A stretch of DNA of 64,000 bases from Halioglobus sp. (GTDB lineage Bacteria; Pseudomonadota; Gammaproteobacteria; Pseudomonadales; Halieaceae), in assembly GCA_029246385.1 (NCBI GenBank), contig JAQWNG010000002.1:62001-126000 (forward strand), given 5' to 3'. A program made the translations under genes and the position numbers. Positions 35,927 through 44,440 of this stretch are shown here, piece after piece; the first letter of the stretch is position 1; each line of letters starts with the position of its first letter. The notes under the pieces are model-generated. The model saw only the letters and a list, made by a program, of their open reading frames with translations. It was not told where the DNA came from and searched no databases.

Positions 35927-37063
35927 ATGGCCGCACTTTCCGAAGAGCAAGCAATGATTCAGCATCAGGCACAGTCTTGGGTAACAAAGCACGCCCCAGT
36001 GCAAGAGTTTCGTGATGTCAGAGATGGCGAAAGCGAGATCGAATTCTCACCACATGTCTGGGACGAAATGGTCAGCATGGGGTGGGCTGGCATCATTATC
36101 CCCGAGGCTTATGGAGGCTCGAATCTTGGTTACCTCACATTTGGATTGATACTCGAGCAACTAGGGCGGCAGCTAAGCGCGTCACCCCTATTCGCATCTG
36201 GTTTAGTTGGAGCATCCGCAATTTTACTTGGCGGCTCTGAGAGCCAGAAAAAACATTTTCTCACAGGTATAGCGGATGGCAGCGAAATCGTGACTCTCGC
36301 CCTCGAAGAAGGCCCTCGGCATGCGCCTAAAAATACAACTTTAACGGCAGATGCTGAGGCGGGTGTATTCACTTTGAAAGGCAATAAAACCTTCGTATGT
36401 GAAGGCATGTCAGCAACGTCATATATCGTGGTTGCGAGAACTCAGGGCAATGCAGGCAGTGCGGATGGCATTACATTATTTGTCATTCCTGCAGACACCG
36501 AAGGCATTAAGCGGACAAAACTCAGCACCGTCGATAGCCGTGGTTATGCCAATATCCAATTTAATAACGTCAAGGTCACAGAAGATGCCGTGCTGGGTAA
36601 AGTGGGGAGGGGGTTTGGGTTACTGGATCCTATCCTTAATCGAGCACGTGCCGGTATTGCTGCTGAAATGTTAGGCACAGGCTCGCAAGCGTTCGAAATG
36701 ACCCTTGAATATCTCAAAACTCGCGTACAGTTTGGTCAAGTGATTGGGTCATTTCAAGCACTCGGCCATCGCGCCGCTGGTTTTTACAGTCAGAAAGAGT
36801 TAGCAAAATCCTGCGTAGAAGCGGCACTGCAAGCCATTGATGCCAATGCCGAAAATATCCACGAAATGACCTCATTATCTAAGTGTAAAGTCGGAGAATT
36901 TCTGCACGGCATGTCAAATGAGTTGATTCAAATTCACGGTGGAATCGGAATGACTGATGAATTTGATGCTGGCCTATACTTAAAAAGAGCGCGCGTACTA
37001 GAATCGAGCTATGGCAATCAGGCCTATCACCGAAACCGATATGCACAGGCAAAAGGATTTTGA
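35927..37063 (+). CDS. Acyl-CoA dehydrogenase, probable non-catalytic subunit of a pair
   Basis: This 378-residue protein has the acyl-CoA dehydrogenase fold (GWAGIIIPEAYGGSNLGYL, FGQVIGSFQALGHRAAG, QIHGGIGMTDEFDAGLYLKRA). Both usual places of the catalytic base are empty: the ERxxx position reads LNRARAG (Ala-240) and the IYEGT position reads SSYGNQ. It therefore probably supports its upstream partner rather than acting alone. The tight spacing after the first dehydrogenase supports a complex. A terminator hairpin follows. Confidence 0.88.
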   Translation: MAALSEEQAMIQHQAQSWVTKHAPVQEFRDVRDGESEIEFSPHVWDEMVSMGWAGIIIPEAYGGSNLGYLTFGLILEQLGRQLSASPLFASGLVGASAILLGGSESQKKHFLTGIADGSEIVTLALEEGPRHAPKNTTLTADAEAGVFTLKGNKTFVCEGMSATSYIVVARTQGNAGSADGITLFVIPADTEGIKRTKLSTVDSRGYANIQFNNVKVTEDAVLGKVGRGFGLLDPILNRARAGIAAEMLGTGSQAFEMTLEYLKTRVQFGQVIGSFQALGHRAAGFYSQKELAKSCVEAALQAIDANAENIHEMTSLSKCKVGEFLHGMSNELIQIHGGIGMTDEFDAGLYLKRARVLESSYGNQAYHRNRYAQAKGF

Positions 37064-37092
37064 CCAAGGCTTTATCGCACCAAAAACAAGAC

Positions 37093-37118
37093 CGGGGTAA
37101 GCGCTAACCCCGCGTTTT
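37093..37118. terminator. Bidirectional terminator between the dehydrogenase operon and gph-like gene
   Basis: CGGGGT and ACCCCG pair (six base pairs, with an internal mismatch and two more pairs) at 37093-37112, followed on the plus strand by TTTT at 37115-37118. On the minus strand the hairpin is followed by a stretch ending in TTTTT. The left part of the element includes the last codons of the phosphatase gene, so it can end both convergent transcripts. Confidence 0.6.
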
Positions 37119-37772
37119 CCCGAGCAGCATAGCTTTAGTCACGATTGAGGGTAGCGAAGCGAAATCATTGAATACCCAATCATGCGGAATATCGCTGATA
37201 GGCGCTTTGCGGTAGCCTGCTGAAAATAGCGCTAATGGCAATTTTGCGCGCACCGCCGTCTCCGCGTCGACTTCGCTGTCTCCAACATAAAGGGCATGCC
37301 CACCTCCCAAATTTTCAATAACTTTTAACAGCATAGCAGGATCAGGCTTACGGCTGTCAATCATGCCAGCAGTCATCACCACATCAAAAAATGATTCCAT
37401 CCTCATATGTCGTATCACCGCGCGAGTTGGCGCTTCTGGCTTATTAGTGCACAACCCGAGGCTGTGCCCAGCAACTTTGAGTGCCGTAAGCGTGGCAATT
37501 ACGCCGGGAAAGAACACCGCCTTGTCGACCGAAACTTCACACTCTGCGACAAAGTCTTGATGCACTGAAGCGTGGTTATACTGCGTATCGTTGATGCCGC
37601 GCACGTCCATCATCCGCCGGACAAATACTACCGACCCTTCACCTATGAAGGTTCGAGTTTCGGCAAGCGTCAGGCCGTCCTTACCCAGTCTTTTTAAGAC
37701 CGTCGAGGCTGCGGATTGTATATCTGGTGCACTATCAATTAGCGTCCCATCAAGATCAAACACGATATTCAT
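37104..37772 (-). CDS. HAD-superfamily phosphatase, phosphoglycolate phosphatase-like
   Basis: This is a 222-residue HAD hydrolase. Motif I is FDLDGTLIDSAPDI with the nucleophile Asp-6, motif II is the Thr in LCTNKPEAP, and motif IV is ALYVGDSEVDAETAVRAKLP. Length and the Gph-like cap (helical insert at residues 15-80) fit a phosphoglycolate phosphatase that salvages 2-phosphoglycolate, though related sugar phosphatases share these marks. It follows the exported amidohydrolase by 73 bases on the same strand. Its last codons lie in a bidirectional terminator. Confidence 0.85.
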   Translation of the reverse strand: MNIVFDLDGTLIDSAPDIQSAASTVLKRLGKDGLTLAETRTFIGEGSVVFVRRMMDVRGINDTQYNHASVHQDFVAECEVSVDKAVFFPGVIATLTALKVAGHSLGLCTNKPEAPTRAVIRHMRMESFFDVVMTAGMIDSRKPDPAMLLKVIENLGGGHALYVGDSEVDAETAVRAKLPLALFSAGYRKAPISDIPHDWVFNDFASLPSIVTKAMLLGKTRG

Positions 37773-37845
37773 TCGGCGGCCTGTGGCAGAGAGTCCTACG
37801 GGTAACGATAATAAAGGTCACTGTGTGTCCCTCGCACTGCAAGTT

Positions 37846-39072
37846 TCACGCGTTCGCGCCAGACAAACTTAAGAGCCGTTGGGCATTACCGCGCAAAAGC
37901 GCAAAGCGTCTCTCTGGCTGCCCTTCAGTAATAATTAGGATTTTTGCAAGGCTAGCAGCCAGATGATAAAAGGGCCAGTCAGTACCAAACAGCATACGCT
38001 CTCCCCCAGTTTGATTGAGCATGTTGTGCAATGTACTGACCCCTTGCCCGTGCGTGTCCAACCAGACATTATCATACCGCACCGCAAGCGGCAGCGCCTC
38101 AGCGACGTCGCGCGCACCAGAGTGACCCAAGATGAACTGCAGGTTGGGATACGTCTTCAGCGCCTCTTCATAATGACGCGGCAGCGCATAGCGGTGGGTT
38201 GATTCTGGCTCAATACCGGCGCGGCCACAGTGGAAAAACACGATAAGTCCCAGTCGATCACACTCGCTGTAAAGTTCCATCATCACCGGGGCATCAGGAT
38301 AAGTGCGCTGCATGGTCGGATGGAACTTTATGATCCGCGCTCCCGCGTCAGCGTAACTGCGCAACTTTTCAAACCGGGCCGGGTCTTGCGGATGGACCGA
38401 GCAGCCTGCAATTAGACGTTGTTGCGCTCCAGCTATTTCTATTGCCTCAATCCAGCGCTCCGTTAAGTCGTCACCGAAAGGCAGGTCAAAAGCGATCGGC
38501 ATTATGCTTGCGCGCTCGACACCACATGCATCCATTTCTTGCAACAGATTGGGTATGGTCTGCGTGCTAGCACTACTGCTACCCCACAGACCTTGAGCCG
38601 CCGAGCCCCACCATAGACCGTCGAGTGCCTTTGCACTAAAATTGCGGTTGATATACACATCCAAATCTAGCTCACATCCAGGGTTCGTCGCGTCGCAATC
38701 AAGGAGGTGGACGACGCGGCCCGTACGTCTCTGCAAGTCTATATCTGGAGCTAGTAGCAATGACATTCCTAAATGGCAGTGCATGTCAATCGCTTTGGGT
38801 AAGTCGAGGGCGACGTTGCACAACTGGCCATTGTCGTCGAGCTCAAACCATGGGAGCTCCGCTAGTCCACGATAGCCGGTAAAGCGCAGCAGCCCAAACG
38901 GGCCGTTGCCGGAGCGTACGCCCTCATCAAACTGCTGTCGTGCGAGCCGCTCAATATCAGAATGGGTATATCGCATATCGGTTTCTTCTGTACCACAAGA
39001 AGCCAAAACAACGCCAGCGGCTGACATTGTTGTCCAATGCAGAAATTTCCGGCGATCCAAACCTGTCATCAT
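37846..39072 (-). CDS. Amidohydrolase-2 family metal-dependent hydrolase with Tat/lipoprotein signal
   Basis: This TIM-barrel hydrolase of 408 residues opens with a twin-arginine signal (LDRRKFLHWTTMSAAGVVLASC) whose end is a lipobox (ASC, Cys-26), so it is probably exported folded and lipid-anchored. Metal and active-site motifs of the amidohydrolase-2/ACMSD group are seen: MHCHLG, IIKFHPTMQ, FFHCGRAG, LGHSGARD and FGTDWPF. Family members decarboxylate or hydrolyse aromatic and lactone compounds; export of such an enzyme is less common. The product is unknown. Confidence 0.85.
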   Translation of the reverse strand: MMTGLDRRKFLHWTTMSAAGVVLASCGTEETDMRYTHSDIERLARQQFDEGVRSGNGPFGLLRFTGYRGLAELPWFELDDNGQLCNVALDLPKAIDMHCHLGMSLLLAPDIDLQRRTGRVVHLLDCDATNPGCELDLDVYINRNFSAKALDGLWWGSAAQGLWGSSSASTQTIPNLLQEMDACGVERASIMPIAFDLPFGDDLTERWIEAIEIAGAQQRLIAGCSVHPQDPARFEKLRSYADAGARIIKFHPTMQRTYPDAPVMMELYSECDRLGLIVFFHCGRAGIEPESTHRYALPRHYEEALKTYPNLQFILGHSGARDVAEALPLAVRYDNVWLDTHGQGVSTLHNMLNQTGGERMLFGTDWPFYHLAASLAKILIITEGQPERRFALLRGNAQRLLSLSGANA

Positions 39073-39350
39073 GCTGAGATACCTAAAAATTCTTTGCCGC
39101 CAAGTTGATCACATCTTTGTTGTAGACACCACATGTACTGAAACAAACTAGAAGTCGGATTTTAACGGCTACGCGACAATGACTCACTCGTATCATGACG
39201 ACTGATAAGCCTCTAAGCACCACGCCATATGGCTATGCGTATGCCTGCGTCTTTGGTAGCATCTGTGCGTGGGCATCTGCTGAACTGACCACCTGACTTA
39301 GCCTAAACATCACTGAAGATCAATAAACAGCAGAAAGAGGAGTGAGTCCC

Positions 39351-39581
39351 ATGTATCTCAACGAAGCCGCAAAGCAGTTTGTAGAATCACACAAACCTGA
39401 GAGTATCGACGTCGACCACATAAAGCAAAGCTATATAAGGATGGAAAATTACTTGGCATCATTAGCACAGCGCACCGAAGACAGGGCTCGCTATTATGTT
39501 GAAATCAGTGGTGAGGATTCGATCACCGGTCGTCTAATTAGAATTGAATGGAAACCCATGAGCGACAAAATGAAAGCATAG
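39351..39581 (+). CDS. Small hypothetical protein, 76 residues
   Basis: I do not recognise it. The ATG at 39351 has AGAGGAG about eight bases upstream, a good ribosome site; a GTG at 39342 is an unlikely longer start. The product is MYLNEAAKQFVESHKPESID at the N-terminus, continues with a helical segment and a short beta-like end (YYVEISGEDSITGRLIRIEW). It has no signal or membrane segment. It stands alone before a P450 gene. Confidence 0.6.
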   Translation: MYLNEAAKQFVESHKPESIDVDHIKQSYIRMENYLASLAQRTEDRARYYVEISGEDSITGRLIRIEWKPMSDKMKA

Positions 39582-39865
39582 GGGCACCAGTTTAGCAAAG
39601 CCCATGATTAGACCTTACACGGCAAACGACGAGCAGCCTCATGCAGCACGCGTAAAATGGGTCAGGCGCTTTGCCCTAATGCCTTTTGCTAGGATTGCCC
39701 GCAACACACGGTGGCGCAGATAAAAGACAGTGTGGCGTTGACCGCCGCTAGCTGGGATTTCAGAAGGGCCACCGATATCGGATCTGATAGTAACGCCTCG
39801 CGCGTAAACAGTCAGAAACAGTCTGCTAGTATTGGAAGACGCAAAAATTTCCTTGTGAACGGAGT

Positions 39866-41218
39866 ATGCTGGACGCCATGACACACGAAAGCACGGTCCA
39901 TGAGCTAAAACCTATTAAGCTTAGCTTGCTCGAGACATTTCGCCTGATTCGAAAGAGTTATGTCAATCCATTAGAGCACGCACAAGAGTTGCAACAGCGC
40001 TTCGGCAATGCGGTGATGCAAAAATTTTTTCGTCTCACTTTTGTAAATCTTTACGGCGCTGATGCGCACCGGCTCGCGTTGATTAATAGTGATCAAGTAT
40101 TTTCTAACAAGGAGGCCTGGAACCAAATTATCGGCCGTATCTTCCCTAACGGACTGATGCTCAGGGATGGCGATGATCACCGTTATCATCGCCGCCTAAT
40201 GCAGGCAGGTTTTAAGAACAAAGCCTTACACCGCTATCTTAGCGAAATGGGACCGCAGGTGCATGAGGCAGTCGCCCACTGGCCAGCACACGCTGACCAA
40301 CCCCTGTTTGCGTTCCCTACGTTTAAACAAATGACGCTGAACCTTGCCGCCACCATATTTCTTGGTATGGATTTGGGCGATGAAGCAGCTCGGCTGAATA
40401 AGGCATTTGAGGCAACAGTTGCGGCGTCTATGCCTAGAATTCCCTTGGCTATTCCAGGCACAATACTATGGAACGGAATTCGGGCGCGCAAGTATATGTG
40501 TGAGTATTTTCAGCGTCTTTTGCCTGCAAAGCGGACGGGTAATAGTGCGGACATGTTTTCGCTGCTATGCCAGGCGACGGATGAAGAAGGAAACCAATAT
40601 ACTGATGAAGAAGTTATTGATCATATGAACTTCCTGATGATGGCCGCTCACGACACTACTACCAGCACGCTAACAAGCATGACCTATGCTCTCGCAAAAC
40701 ACCCGGAGTGGCAGCAACGGCTTTTAGAAGAAGTGCATAGCCTCGGTGTAGAGCAGCTGGAATATGCAGATCTTGAAAAAATGGAGTTGACTGATTGGGT
40801 CATGAAAGAGGCGCTACGGATGTATCCACCACTGTCAACACTGCCGAAATACAGCCTCAAGTCATTTCAATTCGAAGGCTTGACAATTCCTGCCGGGGCA
40901 ATGGTCGCAACTTATCCGATTCATACGCACTACATGGAAGAGTATTGGTCTGAGCCGCAAAAATTCGATCCCCTACGTTTTAGTGGGGGTCGTGCGGAAC
41001 ACAAAAATCATCCGTACTGCTGGGTTCCTTTCAGCGGCGGCGCACATATGTGTATTGGACTACATTTCGCAGTCATGCAGATCAAAGTGGTAATGTTTGA
41101 AATGCTGCGGCAGTACCACTGGTCTATCCCTGAAAATTATACGATGGCAGTACAGCAATCTCCGATATCCAAACCGCGTGACGGATTACCGGTATATCTT
41201 GCGCCTAGGGAACAGTAA
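39866..41218 (+). CDS. Cytochrome P450
   Basis: This haem monooxygenase of 450 residues has an I-helix MMAAHDTTTSTL, the ExxR motif KEALRMYPP, and the haem-binding loop FSGGAHMCIGLHFA with the ligand Cys-396. The AHDTT form and the overall length resemble CYP51/CYP120-like classes rather than the short soluble bacterial P450s. No membrane anchor is evident. ATG 39866 or ATG 39878 may be the start; ribosome-site spacing decides for neither. It probably hydroxylates a lipid-like molecule, using ferredoxin partners encoded elsewhere. Confidence 0.93.
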   Translation: MLDAMTHESTVHELKPIKLSLLETFRLIRKSYVNPLEHAQELQQRFGNAVMQKFFRLTFVNLYGADAHRLALINSDQVFSNKEAWNQIIGRIFPNGLMLRDGDDHRYHRRLMQAGFKNKALHRYLSEMGPQVHEAVAHWPAHADQPLFAFPTFKQMTLNLAATIFLGMDLGDEAARLNKAFEATVAASMPRIPLAIPGTILWNGIRARKYMCEYFQRLLPAKRTGNSADMFSLLCQATDEEGNQYTDEEVIDHMNFLMMAAHDTTTSTLTSMTYALAKHPEWQQRLLEEVHSLGVEQLEYADLEKMELTDWVMKEALRMYPPLSTLPKYSLKSFQFEGLTIPAGAMVATYPIHTHYMEEYWSEPQKFDPLRFSGGRAEHKNHPYCWVPFSGGAHMCIGLHFAVMQIKVVMFEMLRQYHWSIPENYTMAVQQSPISKPRDGLPVYLAPREQ

Positions 41219-41261
41219 TATTTCAAACAGCCCTTGGCTTTAAAGCTGAGCGGCTCCGACA

Positions 41262-41594
41262 TCAGTTGACGCTGCTGCTATCAGCTGAAAATGCATGGGA
41301 CACCTGCTCCGACTGAGCCAATATTTGGTCTGCCAGCATACTTGCGATCGTGTCTAACCTAAATCCTTGAAAAGCCATCATAGACATCATGATAAATACT
41401 TCTAATAACTCATCCTCCGTAGTCACTGTGCCTAGACTTTGCTCAACGTGACTAAAGAAATCAAGCGCCTCTGACTGCGATGAAACAGATAAGTAAGCCA
41501 CCAACTCCCTCAAGGGCGGGGCTAGGTTTTCAATTACATGTTCAATAACAAACATGGGATTAGTACGCATGATCGACTGAGATAGATCAGCCAC
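41262..41594 (-). CDS. Hypothetical helical protein, 110 residues or fewer
   Basis: I do not recognise it. The longest frame starts at GTG 41594; ATG 41570 would give 102 residues. The sequence is helix-rich with a hydrophobic patch (LLEVFIMMSMMAFQGFRLDTI) but no clear membrane segment. No strong ribosome site precedes either start. It is convergent with the P450 gene. Composition is protein-like; a chance frame cannot be excluded. Confidence 0.45.
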   Translation of the reverse strand: MADLSQSIMRTNPMFVIEHVIENLAPPLRELVAYLSVSSQSEALDFFSHVEQSLGTVTTEDELLEVFIMMSMMAFQGFRLDTIASMLADQILAQSEQVSHAFSADSSSVN

Positions 41595-41916
41595 CGCGCC
41601 GACTCACGAGACTCACCGTTATTAAGAGCGTCTGCATACGCTTAATGAGGGGTTTTAGCGTCTGGCAGTCAGCATTATTTCACAAGCTGTCAAGCTTGAT
41701 TCCGCCACATTGAAATGCTGACCTGTCAGGACGTCCATTAGGTAGTTAGTCTTACCTGCGGACACGATACGCCGCTATACCGTTTTGCGTCATGCATGCG
41801 GCCATCACCCGGCCGCACACTGTTTTCGACCAGATTTGGTAAAAAATAAAGGCCGCCTGTCGCCGAGGTGTTATCCTGAGTACAGGGCATGTTAAAAAAA
41901 TCAGAGGATATAATCT
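41595..41916. other. Intergenic region upstream of the GST gene, with GC-rich inverted repeat
   Basis: No gene is seen in these 322 bases. The main feature is the hairpin TGCGGCC-n7-GGCCGCA at 41797-41817, followed on the plus strand by a short TTTT some six bases later. The AGAGGA ribosome site of the GST gene lies near the end. Confidence 0.4.
41797..41817. repeat. GC-rich inverted repeat, 7-base arms
   Basis: TGCGGCC and GGCCGCA form a perfect stem around a 7-base loop, 100 bases before the GST start. It could be an operator or an attenuator; no gene ends here for it to terminate. Confidence 0.4.
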
Positions 41917-42561
41917 ATGATAACGATACATCACCTAGGCATTTCCCAGTCGGATCGAGTAGTGTGGCTTATGGAAGAGCTTGGCCTCCCGTATGAATTA
42001 AAATGGTATGACCGGGGCGAGGATTTTCTTGCGCCAGCCGAGTATAGGGCACTTCATCCTATAGGCACAGCACCTATCATTAGTGATGACAATCTTGTAA
42101 TGGCAGAGTCGACTGCCATTGTTGAGTATATATCTCAACAATACGGCGGCGGAGCCTTGTCTGTATTACCTGGCGACCCCGACTATGCACAATACTTATT
42201 TTGGATGCATTTCAATAATAACCTGCAGTCCGTCCTTTTCATGAAGTTGGCATTTCAAGCGGGAGGCTCGCAACTAGACGATAGCAATCCCATGACCGCA
42301 ACGACCCAGCGTCGAGAAGATGGGATTTACAATGCGCTGGAGCAGCGCTTGAAAGAATCGGAGCACTTAGGCGGCAACCGCTTTACCTGCGCCGATATCA
42401 TGTCAATGTTTAATCTAACATCGCTGGGCATGCTGGGCGCTAGGCAGATCGACGGTCAGCTTCCCAATACCCTAGCTTACGTCCAGCGTGTGGCGGCCAG
42501 GCCAGCCTATCAGAAGGCCATGCGTATTGCCGGTCCAGAAGCGACGAGGCCTGCAGCTTAG
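41917..42561 (+). CDS. Glutathione S-transferase
   Basis: This 214-residue protein has the thioredoxin-like N-terminal domain (ITIHHLGISQSDRVVWLMEELGLPYEL, cis-Pro loop in GTAPIISDD, and AESTAIVEYI, which binds the glutathione gamma-glutamyl part). A helical C-terminal domain with RFTCADIMSMF follows. The Ser after HLGI is the likely catalytic residue. It conjugates or reduces electrophilic substrates with glutathione. AGAGGA precedes the ATG. It is convergent with the PI-PLC-like gene, 31 bases apart. Confidence 0.9.
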   Translation: MITIHHLGISQSDRVVWLMEELGLPYELKWYDRGEDFLAPAEYRALHPIGTAPIISDDNLVMAESTAIVEYISQQYGGGALSVLPGDPDYAQYLFWMHFNNNLQSVLFMKLAFQAGGSQLDDSNPMTATTQRREDGIYNALEQRLKESEHLGGNRFTCADIMSMFNLTSLGMLGARQIDGQLPNTLAYVQRVAARPAYQKAMRIAGPEATRPAA

Positions 42562-42592
42562 CGGCTATAGGTGCGTGAAACTCGCCGCTGAA

Positions 42593-43753
42593 TTAGGGCG
42601 GCAGTGCCTCGACGGTACAGTCGTCACCGCCGTTGACCGGATTACACCGAGCAATGTAGTCTCCGGGTATCGTCACACGGTATGTGCTGAAGGCCGGATC
42701 AGCTGCTGGATAATCGGTACTAATATACTGGGCCCCACTGGCAAGTGCCGCTTCACGCTGCGTCGTGTCGCCCGAGCGAGCTTGAACCGTGTCCGCATCG
42801 GCGCGGGTTCGCAACAAATAGTTTTTTCGCACGAGGTCGTTTATCTCGCCGGACTCGCCCAGTGGGTTATTTATTTTCATAAACGCCGCCTCAGGGGTGC
42901 CAGGAGGCGAATCGGTAAACAACACACGGCCCTCAAGCGAAGGGTGGCCAGCAATGTACAGCTCACGTATTTCACCGACATTATCCAGCGCAAATAGGAT
43001 TTTCCCGCGCGCGTCCGATAAAAGCGGCCAGCCTATAGTTAGGACAGCGTGCTCAAGCGTGACAGCGTCCCCTCGAACAGTCTCTGGTAAAATTAATTGT
43101 TCGTTCGGGAATATACTGCGAATTTCTGCATCGATGGTATCCAGTGCAACAGAGTCGAACGGCAGCGGAATGGCAAAATTAAGATTAAGTGGGTCTGGTA
43201 TCTGCTCATCCTTTGCTTCAACCAACACCATTATGGGCAAGTGATTTGGATTCGTGTCGGACCACTGCTTTATCTCTTGAAGGCAGGCCGTAAAAAGATA
43301 GCAAGTTGTTTCATAATCGACTTCCTGCACGTGCAACACCTTCAGTCCTGGTTCACTCAGCGCAGGAATACCGGAGGCAGGGTTCTCTTCGAAGAGTGTA
43401 AGTCCCTGGTGTGCGGCATAAAGGCCACCTTCCGGGTCGTGAAAAACATCGAGCTCAATTTGGCGAATGCCCTGCGTGGAGAACTGCTCAGTGAGCGGAA
43501 GATGCGCGTACTCGAGGGTTGGGGCAACATCGGGAATGTAGACTAACAGCAGATCAAAAATATCCGCTCTGACGCGCCGATGGTAACTATTATGCGTACC
43601 CAGATATTGCAGCTGATTCATCCTCACAGTGTCTTCTTGAGGACTGCTCTGATCGGTATCAGAAGAATCGCTGCAGCTACTGATCAGCGCTGCTGCCAGT
43701 ACAGCAACGATGCCGCTGAAGAAACTGAGCTGCTTGTAGTGAAGGAATGTCAT
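42593..43753 (-). CDS. PI-PLC-like phosphodiesterase, Ca2+-dependent type, lipoprotein
   Basis: This predicted lipoprotein of 386 residues (signal peptide, lipobox ISSC with Cys-27, then an acidic Ser/Asp linker) belongs to the Ca2+-dependent PI-PLC-C1 group. The barrel shows LGTHNSYH (first catalytic His), IELDVFHDPEGGLYAAHQG (metal and second His) and MVLVEAKDE. It probably cleaves a phosphodiester of a phosphoinositide-like or other lipid outside the cytoplasm. It is divergent from the HxlR regulator across an AT-rich repeat region, which may place it under that regulator. Confidence 0.85.
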   Translation of the reverse strand: MTFLHYKQLSFFSGIVAVLAAALISSCSDSSDTDQSSPQEDTVRMNQLQYLGTHNSYHRRVRADIFDLLLVYIPDVAPTLEYAHLPLTEQFSTQGIRQIELDVFHDPEGGLYAAHQGLTLFEENPASGIPALSEPGLKVLHVQEVDYETTCYLFTACLQEIKQWSDTNPNHLPIMVLVEAKDEQIPDPLNLNFAIPLPFDSVALDTIDAEIRSIFPNEQLILPETVRGDAVTLEHAVLTIGWPLLSDARGKILFALDNVGEIRELYIAGHPSLEGRVLFTDSPPGTPEAAFMKINNPLGESGEINDLVRKNYLLRTRADADTVQARSGDTTQREAALASGAQYISTDYPAADPAFSTYRVTIPGDYIARCNPVNGGDDCTVEALPP

Positions 43754-43907
43754 ACATACCTCTAAAAATTACTGTCGAGAAACAGCATGCATTAGACAAT
43801 GCAAAGGTGCAACACCTGCTGGGCGCGCTCTTTTTCTGCAGCGAGAGGCGCAAGCGCCAGCATATGGCTATCGACCATTGGTCCAGCAAGTGTAAAAGAG
43901 TGCAATA

Positions 43908-43963
43908 AAAAGTTGTTTGAAAAAACTTTTAATGTTACTTTAAGTTTTATTATGAAACTTTAA
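43908..43963. promoter_or_regulatory. AT-rich repeat region before the HxlR gene
   Basis: AAAAGTT (43908-43914) and AACTTTT (43924-43930) form an inverted repeat. The unit ACTTT(T)AA occurs three times at 43925, 43937 and 43957. A TTGAAA that could be a -35 box lies at 43917-43922 within the repeats. The elements end 15 bases before the regulator start, the expected place for HxlR autoregulation and for control of the divergent PLC-like gene. Confidence 0.5.
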
Positions 43964-43978
43964 TAGCCCTCAGCGCCG

Positions 43979-44440
43979 ATGAAATACAGATCGTTTAAAG
44001 ATATGAACTGCTCTTTGGCGCAATCGCTAGAAATTATTGGTGACCGCTGGAGTCTGCTCATTATCCGCGACACTGCGTTTGGCATTCGTCGGTTTGACGA
44101 CATCCAAAAGAGCCTCGGCATCGCCAGGAACATACTCACAAAGCGACTTAACAAACTCGCTAATGAGGGCATTCTAGCAAAGGGCCGGGGGAAAGCGGGT
44201 CGCATGGAATACCAATTGACTGACAAAGGTTGGGATCTGCAGCCTTTACTGCTCTCGCTGTTCCAATGGGGTGAAAAGTATCAGCCTCACCCAGACGGTG
44301 AGCGAATGTGCTTTGTTGATCGCACCTCTGGACATGCTATTCAGCCGATGGCAGCGCGGTCATACGATGGCCGGCTGTTAAAATCAGCAGACGTCTGGGC
44401 AAAACGTGGACCCGGCCTAAAGAAGGAGATAGGACGATGA
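43979..44440 (+). CDS. HxlR family transcriptional regulator
   Basis: This 153-residue winged-helix regulator carries the HxlR signature CSLAQSLEIIGDRWSLLIIRD followed by RRFDDIQKSLGIARNILTKRLNKLANEGIL (recognition helix at about residues 50-75). The Cys at the start of the domain (Cys-10) is the position used for redox sensing in some relatives, which is suggestive only. Its stop overlaps the start of the following SDR-like gene by four bases (ATGA), so both are co-translated. Repeats just upstream are likely operators. Confidence 0.9.
   Translation: MKYRSFKDMNCSLAQSLEIIGDRWSLLIIRDTAFGIRRFDDIQKSLGIARNILTKRLNKLANEGILAKGRGKAGRMEYQLTDKGWDLQPLLLSLFQWGEKYQPHPDGERMCFVDRTSGHAIQPMAARSYDGRLLKSADVWAKRGPGLKKEIGR

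Noticed and set aside
39604-39723. 39-codon frame starting MIRPYTANDEQPH
   Set aside because: It has an acetyltransferase-like opening but is too short, has no ribosome site, and no second motif follows.
42488-43546. Plus-strand frames of 149-169 codons over the GST end and PLC-like gene
   Set aside because: Both are antisense or out of frame to genes with clear family motifs.
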